Assembly: GCA_038380435.1 (NCBI GenBank)
Contig: JAWZYU010000024.1
Coordinates: 53,282,613 to 53,346,612, forward strand
DNA from: Ryuthela nishihirai
Lineage: Eukaryota; Arthropoda; Arachnida; Araneae; Heptathelidae
DNA: 64,000 nt
Direction: 5' to 3'
Shown here: positions 43,501 to 46,345 of the stretch, in pieces
How positions within the stretch are numbered: position 1 is the first letter of the stretch
How the letters are laid out: every line of letters starts with the position of its first letter
Notes under the pieces: generated by a model
Database searches by the model: none
Told to the model about the DNA's origin: nothing
Seen by the model: only the letters and a program-made list of their open reading frames with translations
Made by a program: the position numbers and the translations under genes

Positions 43501-45840
43501 GGAAGCTCTTGGCCGCTTGCGGTTTGGAAATGCAAAAATAATGATCTATTTTTTTGTGAAAGAAGGAAATTATTATAGAAAATTTACAGTTGTATCTTTA
43601 AAAACCTGATGTAATAATATTGATAGTTCTTCTCACATTATTAAGCTAATAATGTGAGAAGTAATTTTGCTTTTCCAAAGGTAGTGTATTTCAGCTTTTA
43701 AATTTTAATAGATTAAAGCTTGTAACTATGTACTGTCCAGTTACACCTAATGTCTGAGTGTTTTTCCTATTCAGTTTATGGTGTCCAGTATGTTTGTTAT
43801 CATTTTTTCGATCTCCTTAAAGAAAGAGTTTTTTTCTTCAGCTCATTGTTTCATGAGTTCCATGTCTACAGGACTTATCCTGTGATTCTTTACTACTGAA
43901 AGAGTAGAAATTTGTCTCAATACCAACGATATAAATTAAATATCAAAGACTTGCTAACGGAGTGTATGACAATTATACAAAACATTTCACCACTTTCAAA
44001 GAATGTTTTCAGATATCGTTAAAACTTTATTTAAAAAATTTCATTATAAAAATTAAAATAAATACTTCCTCAAGCAGCTGCTTGCCACAGAGGTCTGACA
44101 GGAGCTTGTGTTAAAAAAAAGGAATTAATGACTTTTTATATTGATCTTTTTCTTACGATGGCCAAAATGCATTTTGGTCTTTTTGAACGTATTTTTTAAA
44201 AAATTTTAAAATTTTCCTTAAATGGCAAAAATAATTGAGCCTAGTTCTATCATCTAGTGGCAGAAAAGGGAAGAAAATAATGTCAAAATCTTATCTTGTT
44301 TCACAATGAATTTTTTAACCGCCTAAGTAGGATACAGGATTCGTTGAAATATTCCAAAAGGAGTCCTACAAATATGCAGACTTTATAAGTGTTATAAACG
44401 TATACGAACTTTGTCAGTGAAGATATACTGACTTCGGCATTTTTTCATGACGTACAGGCCTCATAGGTAGTGAAAGGGCTAAAATTTGAGAATAATAATC
44501 TTCTATATTAAACACTTGTGAAATAAGTATTGAGCAACTGAGGAAGACAAGAAATACTGAATATAATCTTTTCTTTTTATAACTGTTTCGGAAATCAAAT
44601 TATAATAATGTGAAAATTTCTTTCCAAGTATTATAATAATATATATTCAATATAAATTTTATTTTTTTCAGGTTTCGCCAAAGGTTTTCATGTAAAGAAT
44701 GTTTGGAATGGCATAATACAGATCTTGTGGCTTCACTTGATGTGCGCTTTATGAAGAGAATATTATTTTATAAAACGAATTATGTTTAATTCCTTTCTAA
44801 AATTAATTCAAAGAACCGTCTTTTATGCCACAAAGCGCACTAGACATCTGGCAAGAGATTCTTTTTCCTCAGGTTAAAATCTATTTGCTCAGATAGTCAA
44901 CAATTTTGTTTATGCTTACTCTCTCTGGTCTAAATGGCTGCTTTATTTTGAACACCTTTGAAAACGTAATATTTCCTACTTATTCTGCTAGCGCGACTTT
45001 GGCTACTTTTTTCTGCTCGTGTTCTACCTTTTTTAGCAGGCTTATTAGAGAAGTAAGCGAACTAAAACCTAAACGTAGGTAAAATGACTCTTAGAGAATA
45101 AATAAGAAGCATTACAATTACTATTGTCTGTTACAAAGATTTTTCGAAACATCACGCATTTATATCACAGAGATTGCGATTCGTTAATCCCTTTCCAAAT
45201 CAAAAGCATATTTTAAATTCAAAATACGCCTGGGGTTTATTTTTTGACACTAGAACTGTTTGAAACTTCTTGTTTGTATCTGCATCAGATACAACTAACT
45301 ATATTTTCGTCGTAATGAATTTCTTTTGATCCCTTTTAGGTATCGTACGGCCGTCAATGGTTCGTCCATTGCATCTACACCATCCGCTCCAAGGAGAATG
45401 CAGCAAGAGGGATTGGCAAGCGCAGCATCCCTCAGGATCATCCTCTTCACCACGTGCTATGGAGGACGAAACGAGCTTTGGAAGATGTAGATGACATCGG
45501 TCGACAAACCGGTCGAGGCACGAACATGAATCGATTAGTACTCGACTTCTCTGGCAAACCACGTCTGAATGATGACGACAACCTCAGCGTAAGAAGCGAC
45601 GGAAAATTCGAAATCGGCTCGAAACGCCCTCCAAGTTCATCTGACTTCCCGGTGTTTCCTGTCGTGATGGGGGTCATAGGGTCACTCCTAGTCATCGCTG
45701 TGACTGCTGCCCTTCTCGCCCGACGTCAGCAAAAGGTCGTGACCTCATCGCAACCGGTCACTGTAGTCAACGGAAAGGGACACAGTCGTGTTGTTGACCG
45801 CAAACATTACTTCAACAGTGACGACAACACTGAAGTTTAA
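1375..45840 (+). CDS. FREM2: FREM2-like extracellular matrix protein, C-terminal part (16 exons, 5' end outside window)
   Basis: Sixteen exons with AG/GT borders join in matching phase to about 1,040 codons ending at a TAA at 45838-45840. Seen: Calx-beta-type segments (exons 1-2 with the DD..YE.DE.F pattern; exons 3-4 with a [10 protein letters not shown] stretch), a cysteine-containing block with [10 protein letters not shown] (exon 7), [15 protein letters not shown] and RGIGKRS (exon 16), one transmembrane helix and a C-terminal TEV. Known of the family: FRAS1/FREM proteins form a basement-membrane complex for epithelial adhesion; FREM2 is the membrane-anchored member with CSPG repeats, Calx-beta domains, a transmembrane helix and a tail that binds the PDZ protein GRIP1. 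Odd: a one-base frameshift in exon 3 and a minisatellite on the exon 10 donor. Introns are mostly transposons. FRAS1 and FREM1 are alternatives; the Calx-beta-to-transmembrane layout favours FREM2. The N-terminal two thirds lie upstream. Confidence 0.88.
1593..2180. mobile_element. Palindromic MITE, copy 1
   Basis: The terminal inverted repeats read TACAGTCGCTCAAAAAAGTA and its complement at 2161-2180, so the flanking dinucleotide is TA (Tc1/mariner style). Arms contain GATCTGGCAACCTTCGTG and the reverse complement joined without a spacer at 1678-1725. The centre carries units with GGAGCGTGTGCAGTTACC and AATGTTCACAGCACATTGG. There is no coding capacity. It sits 20 bp after the exon 1 donor. 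Confidence 0.85.
2663..3050 (+). mobile_element. SINE1, full length
   Basis: Exact 12-bp TSD GCAAAATTATTT at 2651-2662 and 3051-3062. A and B boxes are intact. It points towards SINE1 3519-3901, which is inverted 470 bp downstream. Confidence 0.92.
3519..3901 (-). mobile_element. SINE1, full length
   Basis: TSD ATCTAAACAA at 3509-3518 and 3902-3911. The tail on the plus strand reads GGTTGGGTTGTTTTACC. The head has lost one base in the A-box region. Confidence 0.9.
4319..4799 (+). pseudogene. RTE retrotransposon fragment, 5'-truncated
   Basis: It matches the C-terminal third of the RTE at 32681-36887: [29 protein letters not shown] and [20 protein letters not shown] are readable, then frame breaks (for example the TGA-containing stretch near 4621). 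It begins in the middle of the reverse transcriptase thumb region, as expected for 5' truncation during target-primed reverse transcription. Confidence 0.8.
5028..5192 (+). CDS. FREM2: FREM2 exon 2 (Calx-beta, second half)
   Basis: The acceptor is ctttaag at 5021-5027 and the donor is gtaagt at 5193. The exon enters and leaves in phase 1. It encodes [14 protein letters not shown] followed by [15 protein letters not shown], the typical closing strand of a Calx-beta domain. The intron before it (1573-5027) holds a palindromic MITE, two SINE1 copies and an RTE fragment. Confidence 0.87.
5193..6329. other. Intron 2, left part, nothing recognised
   Basis: AT-rich intron up to the old SINE1 at 6330, with no repeats from elsewhere in the window. 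Confidence 0.3.
6330..6636 (-). mobile_element. Old, diverged SINE1 copy
   Basis: Recognisable GCCAGGTCACAAGGCCCC, AACGTGTTCTTTAAAGTGCA and GGGACTCGAACCTGGGAACT with many substitutions and small gaps. No TSD can be read. Confidence 0.75.
6728..7111 (-). mobile_element. SINE1, full length, upstream of exon 3
   Basis: Exact 13-bp TSD GAAGGTCAATTAA at 6715-6727 and 7112-7124. It is inverted relative to the SINE1 at 7950, and the two flank FREM2 exon 3. Confidence 0.92.
7504..7690 (+). CDS. FREM2: FREM2 exon 3 (Calx-beta), with one-base frameshift
   Basis: The acceptor is ttttcag at 7503 and the donor is gtaaaa at 7691. The frame from exon 2 reads [13 protein letters not shown] to codon CCT at 7587-7589 and then meets a stop at 7651. 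Shifting by one base from 7591 restores [18 protein letters not shown] and [11 protein letters not shown], which leaves in the phase exon 4 needs. The T at 7590 is therefore one base too many (or two are missing). Without it the exon is 186 nt, symmetrical in phase 1-1. It may be a true lesion, an allele or an assembly error. Confidence 0.8.
7950..8460 (+). mobile_element. SINE1 with duplicated 3' tail, downstream of exon 3
   Basis: TSD CTCTAGCTGCAGC / CTCTGGCAGCAGC at 7937-7949 and 8461-8473 (two mismatches). After a normal tail (8334) the last ~125 bp are repeated, from AACAGCTGTTCCAGTGG to a second AACCCAACCC. The TSD encloses both tails, so the duplication was either in the source or arose in place. 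Confidence 0.88.
8508..8846 (-). mobile_element. Old, diverged SINE1 copy
   Basis: Diverged from the young copies throughout but keeps GGTTGTTTTATCTCTG, GGTTTCGAACCTGGAACT and GAGCCTGGCGCGCTACC. The flanks TTTTCCTGAAAGAG and TTTCCTGAGAG may be an eroded TSD. Confidence 0.75.
9085..9215 (+). CDS. FREM2: FREM2 exon 4
   Basis: The acceptor is aaatag at 9084 and the donor is gtaaga at 9216. It enters in phase 1 and leaves in phase 0. It encodes [17 protein letters not shown] then [11 protein letters not shown], the closing half of the Calx-beta domain begun in exon 3. A tandemly expanded SINE1 begins only 22 bp after the exon end. Confidence 0.86.
9238..10015 (-). mobile_element. SINE1 with internal tandem expansion, next to exon 4 donor
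   Basis: Exact TSD CATGTATTC at 9229-9237 and 10016-10024. Inside, the stretch from GGCCAGGTCACATGGACC to TACTGACCGTG occurs three times (about 9293-9515, 9516-9733, 9734-9955), each joined at GGGGCCAGGTCAC. Part of the tRNA head is deleted between the GGAGTTCTGCGG and ATTACGAGCC. Only 22 bp separate it from the exon 4 donor. Confidence 0.88.
10186..10300 (-). mobile_element. SINE2 fragment, old
   Basis: AAATAAATACTCCCCACCCC then CAAGCAACTGCTTTCCACAGAGG and GCCTGTCAATCTATACGCC show the 3' half of SINE2 with many substitutions. The tRNA head is missing. Confidence 0.65.
10618..10702 (-). mobile_element. SINE2 fragment, 3' end only
   Basis: AAATAAATACCCCCTCAAGC and CAGCTGCTTGCCACAGAGGC continue to TCAGTTTATATG and stop. 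It is a 5'-truncated copy. Confidence 0.7.
10703..11977. other. Intron 4 stretch without recognised elements
   Basis: AT-rich intronic sequence with a GA/GC-rich patch at 10920-10975 that resembles the G-rich ends near 22540 and 57050 (possible old hAT-like remnant). I see no exon or RNA gene. Confidence 0.3.
11978..12361 (-). mobile_element. SINE1, full length
   Basis: Exact 11-bp TSD CAAACTTCTGG at 11967-11977 and 12362-12372. A and B boxes are intact. Confidence 0.91.
12428..13051 (+). mobile_element. Cluster of old SINE1 fragments
   Basis: Three overlapping decayed pieces: a head and body (12450-12700, with AAGTTCGAGTCCC), a body and tail (12690-12930, with GCCGTCCGTTGGATGGGG and AACATCCCGGATGG), and a tail (12958-13051, with GCGCAGAGGTAAAACA). 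They look like old insertions into or beside each other. Confidence 0.65.
13052..14707. other. Intron 4 stretch, nothing recognised
   Basis: Mostly AT-rich, with a guanine run at 13903-13916. The GC-richer part near 13560-13750 has no convincing splice sites or known protein. Confidence 0.3.
14722..15113 (+). mobile_element. SINE1, full length
   Basis: TSD CTTGATTTACACGG / CTTGATTTACGCGG at 14708-14721 and 15114-15127 (one mismatch). The G-run before the A box is expanded. Confidence 0.9.
15458..15765 (-). mobile_element. SINE1, truncated at its tRNA end
   Basis: TSD ATAAGCTGA at 15449-15457 and 15766-15774. The copy stops at TTTTGCGGA, so the tRNA-like head is missing: a 5' truncation typical of LINE-driven insertion. 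The right TSD is also the outer end of the foldback at 15766-15870. Confidence 0.85.
15766..15870. repeat. Foldback of a tRNA 3'-half-like sequence
   Basis: Two arms of about 50 bp in inverted orientation around a 3-base centre (GTG): the left arm has ACCGTGAGTGGGATTCGAAC, the right arm GATTCGAATCCCACTCACGG. Each arm carries a T-arm/B-box-like GTTCGAATCCCAC and an acceptor-like end. There are outer ends ATAAGCTG and CAGCTTAT. Confidence 0.7.
16224..16426. mobile_element. Palindromic MITE, copy 2, short and partly decayed
   Basis: The left end TACAGTCGCTCAAAAAAGTA is intact. The right end is GTTCGGATAACTGTA, missing about 12 internal bases. The inner arm ATCGTTGCCAGATAT is present but the central units are absent. 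Confidence 0.75.
16877..17029 (+). CDS. FREM2: FREM2 exon 5
   Basis: The acceptor is ttttag at 16876 and the donor is gtgagt at 17030. It is 51 codons, phase 0 at both ends. It encodes [12 protein letters not shown], then [19 protein letters not shown] and a [11 protein letters not shown] end. The preceding intron is the largest so far (7.7 kb) and is packed with SINEs. Confidence 0.85.
17452..17659 (+). CDS. FREM2: FREM2 exon 6
   Basis: The acceptor is ttttcag at 17451 and the donor is gtcagt at 17660. It enters in phase 0 and leaves in phase 1. It encodes [26 protein letters not shown] and [20 protein letters not shown]1 copy lies about 75 bp downstream. Confidence 0.86.
17734..18099 (+). 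mobile_element. SINE1, full length, just after exon 6
   Basis: Exact 12-bp TSD CACGAATCACTA at 17722-17733 and 18100-18111. There is a short deletion in the middle (missing the AAGCCGTGGCCCCGTG part). Confidence 0.9.
18491..18881 (-). mobile_element. SINE1, full length, abutting the mariner remnant
   Basis: Exact 12-bp TSD GAAATTGGGTAT at 18479-18490 and 18882-18893. The mariner transposase remnant begins immediately after. Confidence 0.91.
18890..20246 (+). pseudogene. Mariner transposase pseudogene, split by a SINE1
   Basis: Readable pieces in shifted frames: [18 protein letters not shown] and [17 protein letters not shown] (N-terminal helix-turn-helix region), [37 protein letters not shown] (first catalytic D), then [16 protein letters not shown] (second D) and [13 protein letters not shown] (third D, DD34D type). 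The third D is separated from the second by SINE1 19726-20105. Several frameshifts and a stop near 19290. Terminal repeats are not clear. It is dead. Confidence 0.85.
19726..20105 (-). mobile_element. SINE1 inserted in the mariner pseudogene
   Basis: TSD CGACCTGTTA (extendable to CCCGACCTGTTA) at 19714-19725 and 20106-20117. Removing the element and one TSD rejoins the transposase between its second and third catalytic positions. It dates the SINE as younger than the mariner. Confidence 0.92.
20735..20899 (+). CDS. FREM2: FREM2 exon 7
   Basis: The acceptor is ccacacag at 20734 and the donor is gttagt at 20900. It is phase 1 at both ends. It encodes [18 protein letters not shown] and [12 protein letters not shown], a cysteine-bearing block I recognise as typical of FREM2/FRAS1 between Calx-beta domains. 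Confidence 0.87.
21008..21250 (+). mobile_element. Old SINE1 fragment lacking the tRNA head
   Basis: TATACCCTGTGCACGTTAAT, TTTCCATCTGCATCTTAACA and TTGTGACTTGGCCATTAACC show the body and tail with many changes. Confidence 0.65.
21600..21885 (+). CDS. FREM2: FREM2 exon 8 (Calx-beta-region linker)
   Basis: The acceptor is ccatctcag at 21599 and the donor is gtaatt at 21886. It enters in phase 1 and leaves in phase 2. It encodes [39 protein letters not shown] and a [12 protein letters not shown] end. Confidence 0.87.
22610..22816 (-). mobile_element. SINE2 (second tRNA-derived SINE), full length
   Basis: On its own strand SINE2 starts with a Leu/Ser-like tRNA head (TGGCCGAGTGG A box; GGTTCGAGCCC-type B box), has a body GTCGTTTTTCTGCTGAGGTC and TGACAGGCTCCTGTCAGACC, and ends GAGGGGGTATTTATTTATTT. 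This copy keeps all parts; the A box is slightly altered (TGGCCGAGCGG). Confidence 0.85.
23066..23276 (-). mobile_element. SINE2, full length
   Basis: AAATAAATAAATACCCCCTC at the tail, CCACTCGGCCACGGGACGG at the head. It carries the canonical parts described for SINE2. Confidence 0.87.
23457..23565 (+). CDS. FREM2: FREM2 exon 9
   Basis: The acceptor is atttcag at 23456 and the donor is gtaagt at 23566. It enters in phase 2 and leaves in phase 0. It encodes [20 protein letters not shown] and [14 protein letters not shown], a strongly conserved Calx-beta-adjacent motif. Confidence 0.87.
23640..23795 (+). mobile_element. Old SINE1 3' fragment, just downstream of exon 9
   Basis: TTGACGGAAGGCTTGCATCTG, CTCCCACCAGTTGTCCAATGG and CTCAGAGGTAAAACAGTCC show the tail third of SINE1 with substitutions. 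Confidence 0.65.
24084..24437 (+). mobile_element. SINE1 with a small internal deletion
   Basis: Exact 15-bp TSD ACTCATAGGAACAAT at 24069-24083 and 24438-24452. The part between GACACCGATGG and GACGTTAAACCG is missing (about 30 bp). Confidence 0.92.
24453..25309. other. Intron 9, right part, no element recognised
   Basis: It runs up to the exon 10 acceptor. Sequence is of mixed composition without repeats seen elsewhere in the window. A short ORF at 24730-24963 shows no family resemblance. Confidence 0.3.
25310..25502 (+). CDS. FREM2: FREM2 exon 10; its donor is the first unit of a minisatellite
   Basis: The acceptor is ttccccag at 25309. The exon reads [40 protein letters not shown] and ends ESQLQ plus one base (phase 1) at AATTGCAAG followed by gtaagg. 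The last 14 exon bases and the donor are copied every 45 bp for the next kilobase, so this intron has 24 near-identical donors. Reading on in this frame meets a TAA in each unit, so only the first donor keeps the protein open. Confidence 0.86.
25489..26572 (+). repeat. 45-bp minisatellite built from the exon 10 splice donor (24 donor copies)
   Basis: The unit is AATCCCAATTGCAAG|GTAAGG followed by GAGACCTTTTCAAACGACTC and AGTT. Donors recur every 45 bp from 25503 to 26539, 24 in all, with one extra G near 26227 and one CAAG-to-AAAG change near 26446. Variants (GGGAGA or GGGGGA; CTCAG or CTCGG) show a 6-unit higher-order pattern: units 1-6 and 7-12 have the same order. The first unit is the real exon 10 end. 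Because 45 is a multiple of 3 the array reads open in some frames on both strands; those ORFs are not genes. Confidence 0.97.
26873..27094. mobile_element. Palindromic MITE, copy 3, short form
   Basis: It has complete termini TACAGTCGCTCAAAAAAGTA at 26873 and the complement ending 27094. There is only about 220 bp, with no internal array. Confidence 0.85.
27339..27756 (-). mobile_element. SINE2 dimer
   Basis: Two head-to-tail SINE2 copies (27339-27555 and 27556-27756) share one outer TSD, TAAAAGCAACTA, at 27327-27338 and 27757-27768. No TSD separates the two, so they were probably inserted together. Confidence 0.85.
27852..28240 (-). mobile_element. SINE1, full length
   Basis: Exact TSD GGGCAACCCTG at 27841-27851 and 28241-28251. 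Confidence 0.92.
28252..28819. other. Intron 10, right part, without recognised element
   Basis: AT-rich. It has a GC patch at 28480-28510 and a G-rich run at 28626-28640. These resemble parts of old hAT-like ends but are too short to assign. Confidence 0.25.
28820..28924 (+). CDS. FREM2: FREM2 exon 11
   Basis: The acceptor is ttttttcag at 28819 and the donor is gtaagg at 28925. It is phase 1 at both ends. It encodes [19 protein letters not shown] and [11 protein letters not shown]. Its phase match to exon 10 supports use of the first donor of the minisatellite. Confidence 0.87.
29048..30268. mobile_element. TIR element (CAGGGTG...TGTTCAT ends) containing MITE copy 4
   Basis: The left end CAGGGTGGGTGTTCATAATG at 29048 and the right end ATGAACACCCTG ending 30268 are inverted repeats (two extra G at left), each beside TA (29046-29047 and 30269-30270). 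The inside holds MITE copy 4 and about 480 bp of unassigned sequence. No intact transposase is visible. Confidence 0.55.
29232..29970. mobile_element. Palindromic MITE, copy 4, with a long internal array
   Basis: It has the termini of the family (left end lacks CA). From 29370 to 29840 it carries about four units of roughly 115 bp containing CTCACGGAAATATTGAGCG (as complement), CACATTGGATCGTGTGAGC and CACAGCAAACTGGAGCGG. It is nested inside a larger TIR element (29048-30268). Confidence 0.85.
30333..30460 (+). CDS. FREM2: FREM2 exon 12
   Basis: The acceptor is tttgcag at 30332 and the donor is gtaagt at 30461. It enters in phase 1 and leaves in phase 0. It encodes [19 protein letters not shown] and [10 protein letters not shown]. 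It lies 62 bp after a terminal-inverted-repeat element. Confidence 0.86.
30626..30901 (+). mobile_element. SINE2 with triplicated B box
   Basis: After the A box (TGGCCAAGTGG) a 34-bp piece, TTGACTACTGATCTAAGGGG plus TCTGGGTTCGAGCC, occurs three times at 30657-30690, 30691-30724 and 30725-30758. The body and (ATTT)-type tail follow. No clear TSD. Confidence 0.85.
31120..31488 (-). mobile_element. Old, diverged SINE1 copy
   Basis: TTGTTTTATTTTCGAGAGGC, GCCATCCAGCGTGTTCTTTA and CAACTCGAACCTGGGAACTG show a full-length but decayed copy. Confidence 0.72.
31905..32680. repeat. ~128-bp tandem repeats of the hAT right end
   Basis: Units start near 31911, 32038, 32166, 32288, 32417, 32536 and 32667 at CCATTGTTATACTAT. 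Each continues through TAGTTTTATCTATCTATACA, GTTACATACACATTTCC and AAAAGGTTGAGAACCACTGA. Spacing varies from about 119 to 131 bp. Further units follow after the RTE (around 37032-37223). Confidence 0.92.
32719..35730 (-). CDS. RTE endonuclease/reverse transcriptase ORF with a single frameshift
   Basis: Starts at the ATG at 35728-35730 and ends in the stop at 32719-32721. Endonuclease motifs in order: [57 protein letters not shown]. Reverse transcriptase: [39 protein letters not shown] (catalytic D), [25 protein letters not shown] (catalytic DD), [12 protein letters not shown] (thumb), then [11 protein letters not shown]. One base appears missing near 33764-33768, right after the FKKAFDS motif, so the ORF is split as 35730-33763 and 33803-32719. 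No gag-like ORF. Otherwise it looks young. Confidence 0.88.
35552..36457 (-). repeat. Three 302-bp tandem units at the RTE 5' end
   Basis: Units at 35552-35853, 35854-36155 and 36156-36457 appear identical by eye. Each contains the RTE start codon and the first ~48 codons ([20 protein letters not shown] to AFSL) and about 150 bp of upstream leader. In the two outer units the frame runs into unrelated codons, so only the innermost start is linked to the ORF. Confidence 0.95.
36935..37031 (+). mobile_element. SINE2, 5'-truncated, inside the hAT complex
   Basis: It has only the 3' half, TATAAACTGACAGGCTCCTG to GCTTGAGGGGTTATTTATTT, inserted in TATCTATCTAT of a hAT unit. Confidence 0.75.
37319..37665. 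mobile_element. Palindromic MITE, copy 5
   Basis: Termini TACAGTCGCTCAAAAAA at 37319 and the complement ending 37665. The CTTCGTGTCACGTGACACGAAG palindrome and a second one, GGAGCGTGTGCAGTAACTGC, are in the middle. It begins 95 bp beyond the right end of the hAT complex. Confidence 0.85.
37666..38515. other. Intron 12, right part, no element recognised
   Basis: AT-rich sequence up to the exon 13 acceptor. An ORF at 37929-38210 has no family resemblance. Confidence 0.3.
38516..38777 (+). CDS. FREM2: FREM2 exon 13
   Basis: The acceptor is gttcctcag at 38515 and the donor is gtatca at 38778. It enters in phase 0 and leaves in phase 1. It encodes [37 protein letters not shown] and [13 protein letters not shown]. 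The intron before it (8 kb) holds the nested hAT/RTE complex. Confidence 0.88.
39025..39401 (-). mobile_element. SINE1, full length
   Basis: Exact 13-bp TSD CATTTAAGTATTG at 39012-39024 and 39402-39414. Confidence 0.91.
39643..39692 (-). mobile_element. SINE1 tail fragment
   Basis: CTGGGTTGTTTTACTTCCGA and GCATTTTTTTTTGTACACAA match only the last ~50 bp of SINE1, with substitutions. Confidence 0.6.
39713..39876 (+). repeat. AT-rich tandem triplicate
   Basis: AATCTTCAAAAATTTTAATA then TTTACTTTTCAAG and ATTTCTACAATTAGT recurs three times with spacers of a few bases; units are about 55 bp. Confidence 0.85.
40287..40675 (+). mobile_element. SINE1, full length, upstream of exon 14
   Basis: Exact 11-bp TSD TATAGATGCTG at 40276-40286 and 40676-40686. 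A few bases are lost in the ACGGGGGCTACCATGTC part. Confidence 0.91.
40901..41088 (+). CDS. FREM2: FREM2 exon 14
   Basis: The acceptor is ttctgtag at 40900 and the donor is gtgagt at 41089. It enters in phase 1 and leaves in phase 0. It encodes [34 protein letters not shown] and [17 protein letters not shown], with a conserved CFLCTG-type cysteine pair. Confidence 0.88.
41365..41959. mobile_element. TIR element with CCGTATATTTCCGCAGATAA ends
   Basis: Long inverted termini: CCGTATATTTCCGCAGATAA continuing GACGA at 41365, and the complement TCGTCTTATCTGCGG ending ACGG at 41959; TA on both sides (41363-41364, 41960-41961). Subterminal CTGTCCTATAAGACGACCC occurs near both ends in the same orientation. 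Length 595 bp with no transposase, so probably a MITE. Confidence 0.75.
42225..42322 (-). mobile_element. Third tRNA-like unit with intact pol III boxes
   Basis: On the minus strand CCTGGTGGCGCAGAAGTATC holds a perfect A box (TGGCGCAGAAG). The B box GGTTCGAGTCC is perfect and followed by CGGGATGGGGC, which pairs roughly with the GCCCTGG start. The arm between the boxes is about 45 bp, so a tRNA with altered anticodon arm or, more likely, the head of another SINE family. Confidence 0.55.
42773..43191 (-). mobile_element. SINE1 with a 25-bp triplication
   Basis: Exact 12-bp TSD TGCTTAATAAAG at 42761-42772 and 43192-43203. The piece ACCATGGGCTAAATCGCCAG plus GTCAC occurs two full times and a third partial time at 42810-42877, and part of the adjoining body is lost. 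Confidence 0.91.
43342..43494 (+). CDS. FREM2: FREM2 exon 15
   Basis: The acceptor is gcccatag at 43341 and the donor is gtcagt at 43495. It is 51 codons, phase 0 at both ends. It encodes [29 protein letters not shown] and [13 protein letters not shown]. Confidence 0.88.
43629..43661. repeat. Perfect 15-bp hairpin with 3-base loop
   Basis: CTTCTCACATTATTA, loop AGC, TAATAATGTGAGAAG. It lies in intron 15. Function unknown. Confidence 0.7.
43662..45339. other. Intron 15, mostly unannotated
   Basis: A SINE2 tail fragment (AAATACTTCCTCAAGCAGCT, 44056-44109, minus) is the only element I recognise. The rest is AT-rich. Confidence 0.4.
44056..44109 (-). mobile_element. SINE2 tail fragment
   Basis: AAATACTTCCTCAAGCAGCT and TGCCACAGAGGTCTGACAGG match only the 3' end of SINE2. 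Confidence 0.7.
45340..45840 (+). CDS. FREM2: FREM2 terminal exon: membrane-proximal region, transmembrane helix, cytoplasmic tail
   Basis: The acceptor is ccttttag at 45339 and the stop is TAA at 45838. It encodes 166 residues: [24 protein letters not shown], an acidic/polar stalk, then a hydrophobic stretch from about residue 104 to 127 (nt 45649-45720; [20 protein letters not shown]) followed by RRQQK, a stop-transfer charge. The cytoplasmic tail is about 39 residues and ends NTEV, a class I PDZ ligand (T at -2, V at 0). GRIP1 binding to FRAS1/FREM2 tails is established in vertebrates; here it is inferred. Confidence 0.9.
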   Translation, partial: VSYGRQWFVHCIYTIRSKENAARGIGKRSIPQDHPLHHVLWRTKRALEDVDDIGRQTGRGTNMNRLVLDFSGKPRLNDDDNLSVRSDGKFEIGSKRPPSSSDFPVFPVVMGVIGSLLVIAVTAALLARRQQKVVTSSQPVTVVNGKGHSRVVDRKHYFNSDDNTEV

Positions 45841-46345
45841 CATTCGGAAGTTTTTAGGACATGGACTAGAGAGAAATGAATCTGCGAATGATGAACCATT
45901 TCTCGTGTTTCTCTTTTAAATTAAGAAGATAGCACAACGGCCTTTTAGAAGGCGCCCAAAAGGCAGAGATCATCGAAGAAGAGCAGACGACGAAATCCAG
46001 CCATGATTTGACTTCATATGTGATGGTGAAAATCTTTAGGAAGAAGCATATTGGCAATATGACAAAATATGGTGAGCTCGGTGAATATCAAGACTACATA
46101 GAACGATGGCAGTAAAGAAATATTTCTTGGCGCTTATCAGGGAGAATATTCTCGGTCAATATCCGGATCCACTCCTCCTCCCCCCCCCCCCCTAAAAAAA
46201 AGTCCCTACAATTTTCGTTATCCGACAGAGGCCTGGAATCTAACCTATCGGAGAAACAGGGTAGCTTGGTATATCTGTTTTTTTCTGGAATAATATGAAA
46301 TCCTGTTAGAAATAGGAAATATAATAAACAGAAATTTCTGGTTTT
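45841..46345 (+). other. FREM2 3' UTR candidate with first AATAAA
   Basis: After the stop there is no recognisable coding sequence. The first AATAAA is at 46323-46328. It lies inside a segment (46077-46345) that recurs at 48020-48247, so the poly(A) signal may be repeat-derived. A cytosine run at 46181-46192 interrupts the stretch. The actual cleavage site cannot be read from DNA alone. Confidence 0.4.
46077..46345 (+). repeat. Direct repeat, copy 1 (partner 48020-48247)
   Basis: CTCGGTGAATATCAAGACTA, GGCCTGGAATCTAACCTATC and GGAGAAACAGGGTAGCTTGG are shared with copy 2 in the same order with substitutions and indels. The motif CGTTATCCGACAG suggests an old Tc1/pogo-like element, unproven. 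Confidence 0.7.
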
